Assembly: GCF_964204645.1 (NCBI RefSeq) | Contig: NW_027437443.1 | Location: 53,739 to 117,738 of the forward strand | From: Tubulanus polymorphus | Taxonomy: Eukaryota; Nemertea; Palaeonemertea; Tubulaniformes; Tubulanidae | DNA length: 64,000 nt | Direction: 5' to 3' | Shown here: positions 59,001-64,000 of the stretch, piece by piece | How positions within the stretch are numbered: the stretch's first letter is position 1 | How the letters are laid out: each line of letters begins with the position of its first letter | Translations under genes and position numbers: made by a program | Notes under the pieces: model-generated | What the model saw: only the letters and a program-made list of their open reading frames with translations | What the model was told of the DNA's origin: nothing | The model's database searches: none

Positions 59001-62000
59001 ACATCAGGTTATTCGAATCTAATGATACAAAAACATCATTTGTTGACACGTGTTTATGCAGATGTTAAGAATTTTGCGTAACATGCGAGGTTTTATAGAA
59101 TATAGCTTGGTTGTTCATTATACATTTTCGAAATTTTTTCATATTGTATCATAGTTAAAACGTTATGGTTCTGGGAAAATGCAGGTCGTTTTCAATCACA
59201 GTAGAAAGGTGGATAATACGATTGAATATCCAGATACAGCCTTACACCTACCTAAAATGAATCGTATATACCCTTTTTATTAGATATGTGTTCTAGCTTT
59301 CATGATTGCCGTGATCTTTCTAGCTAATACTTTAACTGAGGTATGGTGTAGATTTTCTGAAGTTGTACCACCATAGCCGATGGGCTGCTCTTTCGTATCC
59401 ACCTATTCTCCGATTAATTGCTCATCTTTGTTTTTCATTAGCTTCAATGAAGAATGTAAATGTAGTTTATTAGCACGCACCGGTGTCTCCTCATTATCGA
59501 GCCGCCGCAATCCGCACACACCTTCATGCGCCGTCATCAATATTCAAAAGTCTCCTCTAGTTGGTATGACAAAGGTGACTTCGAGTTGAAACTATATCAA
59601 AACTAAACTTAGAATCGTTTGTTGAAAGTATACCGCAGTGAACACCGAGAGTCAAGACCTTGCAGGTGCAATATTTATATCCTTCTTTCTAAGAATTCGT
59701 ATCTAGTCAACAAGCATGATTATCGAATCTATGAATGATGTTTAATAATCTTTTGCACGTAGGGCAAAAGAAAATCACGCCGTATTAGCCATTTTCCTTT
59801 CGAAATAGAAATGTATGTTTATATATGAGCTATTCTAAAAAAAAAACTTTGTCCAAATTACGAATTGGAAAACTCGTAATTCACCACCATCAGGGGATCG
59901 TAACGCGTGAGTACTGTGTTCTCGGGGCTAACGGCCACTTTTTATCAATGTTCTCATTTATTTCTCGTTCGCGGGCTCTTATCGCTAATTATAAATCGCT
60001 AATGAAATGTGAGAAATGCGAATGTTTCTCTCTCGGGCCGACCGCGGGAGCGTTTATTTTTAGTCAGTCAACATTGCGCAATAATTCGCTGATTATTTCC
60101 TAATTACTTGACTTATTGCGCCGAATAATCAGCATTTTCGCGATTCATCTGCGCTGATGTATGTTATGATATCGTTTTTTTTTTCATTTTCTGTGAATTT
60201 AGAGGTTCTTTTGACGTCACTACTAGCCCGGGTCCATTATCCAATTTTCCGAGGAGATTTCCGTTCTGAACATGTACATACACCACCGAATCCCATTGTA
60301 CACAAACAGTTCTGATTTCGTCGGTTACAAATTCCTTTCTTGGATGTGAAATTATATCCTGAAATTAATCTGCCGTCTCTATATTGAAATTATGATATTA
60401 ATCGTTAACTGTTAAATTAGTGATAAAACTACGCTTAGTTTCCAACCGGCAATATACCTCTATATCGCCACAAAGAAAATGTTGTTATCCCTACTGGCGA
60501 ATTTTCTCCATGGATTCGTACGATTCGGTCTTTATGATTACTGCTATATTGCTTATAAATTACCCTGATACACCCAGTATAAGACGCTAATTTTCCTTCG
60601 TTCGCTTGAAACTGACTTGAATTCGTAAACGTCAGAGAATTACAATTTCTGATCACATATGTTACCTCTTTGTCTATCTCGCTGCTTATCGTATTCAGAT
60701 GGATTAAAGGAATACATTCGAGTACGTTTGAATAGCGTTGAAAATAATTCCTAGAACGCAGTCTTTTAAATGTTTAAGTTTAGGGGTCTTTCTTATTAAT
60801 TTGTTCGATGAACATTAACGAGGGTTAGAATTTCAAATTAGAATGCTCTGAAGGGTTGGTTTAGAGGCTAATTAGTGTTAAGATATGATGTATGCTAGAA
60901 TCGCTTAATAGGGTACTTAATCTAGTCAATACGTATGTATTATAAATAATATGGAATAAGTTAAGAACTTAGCCAGTTACCGGCGATGTCTACTAGCTAT
61001 CAGCAGTGTTGACGAGTCTCGAATCTGTTGGTGGTAATTTCATCACCGCCTCCAGTTGACATCAGTCAAGTGGCTGTACAGACATCGTCGCTGCATTACG
61101 TCAATTCAGTTCTCTAACTCGGCCGCAAGAAGACAAAGTATAAGCAATGTTTAAGAAATTTTCGAAAACTTTCTGATTTTTTATTTTTTTGTCGAACGTA
61201 TTTCTTTGAGACGTTTTGAGAAATATATATTTATCTCCGCGATTTATATTCGTTGCGAAAACAACTGTAACAGGAATACTTTAGTTAGTTCGGATAATGA
61301 CTATGAACTGTCTTAAGTTAAGCATACTGAAATGTAAGTATAAAAAAGTGTCATACTTACTGCATTAAATGGTTTTTTTGTATTTCTTGTTAAGTTAATC
61401 AACGTACGTTTAAAAAAACTTTAAGGATTCTAAAGATTGTTTGATCGACGAGCTTTTTCCGGGGTTTTTGATCTACGTACTATAAATCATTCGTTTCAGA
61501 CGATGACACGAATTGATTAAACGTGAATTATTGTTTGTCTATTTGCAGCTCACAAGAATATCCCGGAGGTCAATTCCGATGTATTATGGATGGATTCTAA
61601 AACGGTGAGTAATTGAACCCGTTTTTGAAACATGGGCTCGGGGTGCACAGATAGCTCCTTAATTTCGGCCTCGTGATGACATCTTCGAAAAATATTTGTT
61701 TGAGGTTGCGCGCAAGAATATGATGTAGAATGTAAAATAACAAAAAGAAAACACTTTCAGTAGAAATATTCTGGATGAGATTTGTGTTGACCGATTTATC
61801 ATAGATTCAAACTAATCGACTTCAAAGTGTCGTTTTGTTAATTTGGTATAGAAGCGAATCCCACCGGTGTTAACACCGGTAGGAGGAAATTTGATAAATA
61901 TTTATGATGGCGGTCGGGCCCAATTAGGTAGTCATTAATACTAGATCATTGATCGGTACAGTGAACGGCGACACGGGTGTCAGGAATTATTGATGTATTT

Positions 62001-63952
62001 AAGGGAAGCCGATGATGGAGTTAGTTCATGATATCAAAAATATTTTCGTTGATATCTATTAGTGTAGAGTGAATGCAATTACTCAAGTAATTCATTGTGT
62101 TGACAATTTATTTGTAAAATTGCTGACAAATTTAATGTTCGGTGTGTCTGAAAATGTGAGATCGACGCATCTGTTTCATCGTCGCTGAAGTTCGATGATT
62201 GATTTCATCAGATTCTACGTTAAGAAGGGACCCATATTTCTGCACTTGCTGGTTATTCCATGATTTCATAATTTCACGCGTGAAGATTGAGGGGCTTGTA
62301 TATATTTCAACTCAGGACTGTGGGACTAGTTCCTGATTTAGGCAAATATTTCTAGCAGCGGGCATTTAACGTCTTCATACGTAAGTCCATAAATCAAGTT
62401 ATCCCTGATCAGGTTGGTCGGCCCTGAGCGCGGGAATATTCTCTTATAACGAGATGACTATAGCGATAACTAGATCCTGATCCGATGAAGTGCAGTTACG
62501 GTACCTAAGCAAATTATACCTTTATGCCTGGCATTCTCTATACGTATGGAATTAGGCGTCAAGTATAGTGAGTTGTGATTAAGTATATAGCGTCAGCGCG
62601 TGAGGATTAACAGGGTGTTGTCTCTTACACCAGCAAAGCTCTTCTATAACTTCCCGCGGTCGGTTGGTTGCCCAAGCATGATTCGCGGTATATTTCTGGT
62701 TTAACGATTTTCCATCCTAAAATCCGTCTCAGCCGATCTAGATCAATATTACAGTAGCCCACATGTAGTTTATCCAAACCTCTGTAAGATTCGAGCCACC
62801 TCTCATTGTTCGATAACTAGTCTCATCTGCTGATAACTATGTCAAAGGCGTTCATTTTTTGCATTTTTGCGCTAACCTCGTCGTCACATAGAAAAACATT
62901 GAAAATCCATACGAAGTATGAGAGATACATTTTGATAGTGGACTTATGGGTTTTGGGTCAATTAAGTTTATTTGATTTTGTTTTAGTGCAATGAATTGAA
63001 TATTGTTGTCATTTGTTATCCCCCGAATGCAATGACTAACAGCTATGGAATCAATAATTGTAGCTTTTGCGATATTTCATCAGAAGTAAAGCAATATATA
63101 TAAATATATGAATATCTTCTGAATAGTTCTTTATCTTTCTAGATTTCCATACAGAAAAGAAAGTCAGGATATGGATTTACATTAACCGGTGCTAGTCCGG
63201 CCTATATCAGCAAAATAGAAAAAGGTAAATAAATATACAATAAAACATCCTGGTTCTGATAACGGCTATAGCGTGACAGGATAAATCAGGTTGTCGGAAA
63301 AAGAAATACATTTCTACTCATTGGAGTGTATTTTGTGATAACTGTGGGGGTCATTGTGCTGTCATACGTATCTGCAAAAAATCTGAAAAAAAACGTCTGT
63401 TGTGGAAGAGTTATACATTACTGCATATGATATTGGCCTGTAGCGGGCAGTATTGAAAATGATGAATTCATTTTTCACGTCCTCAGAAACATGTCTCGAG
63501 TATTTAACTATTCTTGACGCTTTTATTGGACATTAATTGCAAGTGAATACTCATTTCGCGTAGTTACCTTTGCCCGTACACGTATAAATAGAACTAAGTA
63601 CGTGTTGAAGACTTTCAAAGCTTGCCACATGATTTGAACAAAATCCGCTTAATTTCCCTCGAGGATATTCGGTGCTTAATTAATACACTGATTGACGTTT
63701 CAGAATTCATTTTACAGTAAACTGCATTAAGTGCATTAATTCTATCACTCTTGTTTCTCCCTCGTGTCATGCTATGGCTATTAAGGTCATTCCCGGTTCT
63801 CTGTACAGTTTCTAATTCATTTTCGACACGATTTCAGATTCCCCGGCTGACGAAGCGGGTCTCCAAATCGGTGACTTCATAGTTCGCATAAACGGTCAAA
63901 ATGTTTCGCGGTCGACTTCTGAAAGCATCGGACGCATTATTCGATACGAAAG
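53031..63952 (+). CDS. RGS3: RGS3-like regulator of G-protein signalling, 5' part (C2 and PDZ), continues off the window
   Basis: Family role: GTPase-activating protein for G-alpha subunits; the C2/PDZ-bearing forms link G-protein signalling to membranes and receptors. Exons so far: 53031-53262, 57322-57372, 57460-57518, 57854-57948, 58119-58187, 58267-58327, 58609-58708, 61549-61604, 63143-63224, 63838-63952 (ends phase 2 at a GTAAGA donor); 306 codons. The first 77 residues are disordered and basic. The C2 domain (about 78-200) reads GQLKLAIYVNYGLLTVH, GRHLKSRW, LSDSYVKISLVPD, CKTNVVADTNNPLYDDKF, KKRLLVSVWHKD, SEFLGCMSFGVKNLL, NGWYYLL. The PDZ domain starts ISIQKRKSGYGFTLTG, with carboxylate loop GYGF, then DSPADEAGLQIGDFIVRING. 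The RGS domain itself must lie beyond 64000, so the assignment rests on the C2-PDZ order. Another C2-PDZ RGS (nematode RGS-7 type) is the alternative. Confidence 0.85.
53263..57321. other. Large first coding intron of the RGS3-like gene
   Basis: Four kilobases between the disordered N-terminal exon and the first C2 exon. I see no exon, no clear mobile-element ends and no long open frame. The length suggests that the C2-starting part may have its own downstream promoter, as known for mammalian RGS3, but nothing in the sequence proves it. Confidence 0.45.
58709..61548. other. RGS3-like intron 7, with a candidate conserved element
   Basis: Non-coding. Around 60085-60140 are two related blocks, ATTGCGCAATAATTCGCTGA and ATTGCGCCGAATAATCAGC, close to homeodomain-type TAATTA words. 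The arrangement resembles an enhancer but is only a pattern. The open frame at 59825-60103 overlaps it and is not called. Confidence 0.35.
61863..61880. repeat. 18-bp perfect palindrome in RGS3-like intron 8
   Basis: ACCGGTGTTAACACCGGT is a perfect self-complementary sequence with no spacer. It could bind a dimeric regulator or be chance; there is no neighbouring repeat copy in this window. Confidence 0.6.
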
Positions 63953-64000
63953 GTAAGAAACAAAAATATAAACTCGATTATGAATACTTTGAATTTATCC

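Overview
The window is animal nuclear DNA. Genes are split into many short exons with GT-AG introns (plus one likely GC-AG intron), there are no operons, and the introns and spacers are crowded with short inverted-repeat elements and retroposon debris. The gene set fits an intron-rich bilaterian invertebrate, probably marine and possibly lophotrochozoan. The phylum is a guess from general character, not something the sequence proves.

Layout, left to right. MEPCE (558-3194, minus, last exon off the left edge) lies head-to-head with ZCWPW1 (4560-11117, plus, 13 exons). DCAF17 (13586-17849, minus, 15 exons) is divergent from SSR3/TRAP-gamma (18019-19931, plus) across only 169 bp. FBXW5 (21647-25177, plus) follows a truncated LINE 3' end. 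AP3M1 (27991-33547, minus, 12 exons) is head-to-head with LRRIQ3 (34244-38411, plus, 5 exons). MRPS2 (39636-~41142, minus) and SPCS1 (41141-41955, plus) are head-to-head with nearly coincident start codons. Next comes a tandem segmental duplication carrying two small secreted Ly6/uPAR-like genes (43077-44256 and 46231-47294, minus) and a broken copy of the last SPCS1 exon (about 45012-45143). After about 5.7 kb without recognisable genes, the 5' part of an RGS3-like gene (53031 to beyond 64000, plus) encodes a C2 domain and the start of a PDZ domain.

Exon phases were checked by hand. ZCWPW1 (1008 aa), DCAF17 (531), SSR3 (183), FBXW5 (603), AP3M1 (418), LRRIQ3 (804), SPCS1 (111) and the two Ly6-like proteins (119 and 115) all close in frame from ATG to stop. 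MRPS2 has an unresolved 5' end that looks like a one-base frame break.

The genes do not form one pathway. They cover 7SK RNA capping, histone-mark reading, CUL4-DDB1 ubiquitin ligase receptors (DCAF17, and FBXW5 as known in vertebrates), ER translocation and signal cleavage (SSR3, SPCS1), AP-3 vesicle traffic, mitochondrial translation and G-protein signalling. Four of the neighbouring pairs are divergent and probably share promoters.

The most informative non-genic signals are: a duplicated intronic segment in LRRIQ3 where each copy carries a different mobile element, so each records the other's empty site; a SINE whose 3' tail matches a LINE 3' end elsewhere in the window; nested MITEs in AP3M1 intron 1; at least six families of short inverted-repeat elements; and a fragment of MEPCE coding sequence inside a ZCWPW1 intron. 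I found no tRNA, rRNA, CRISPR array or prokaryote-type system.
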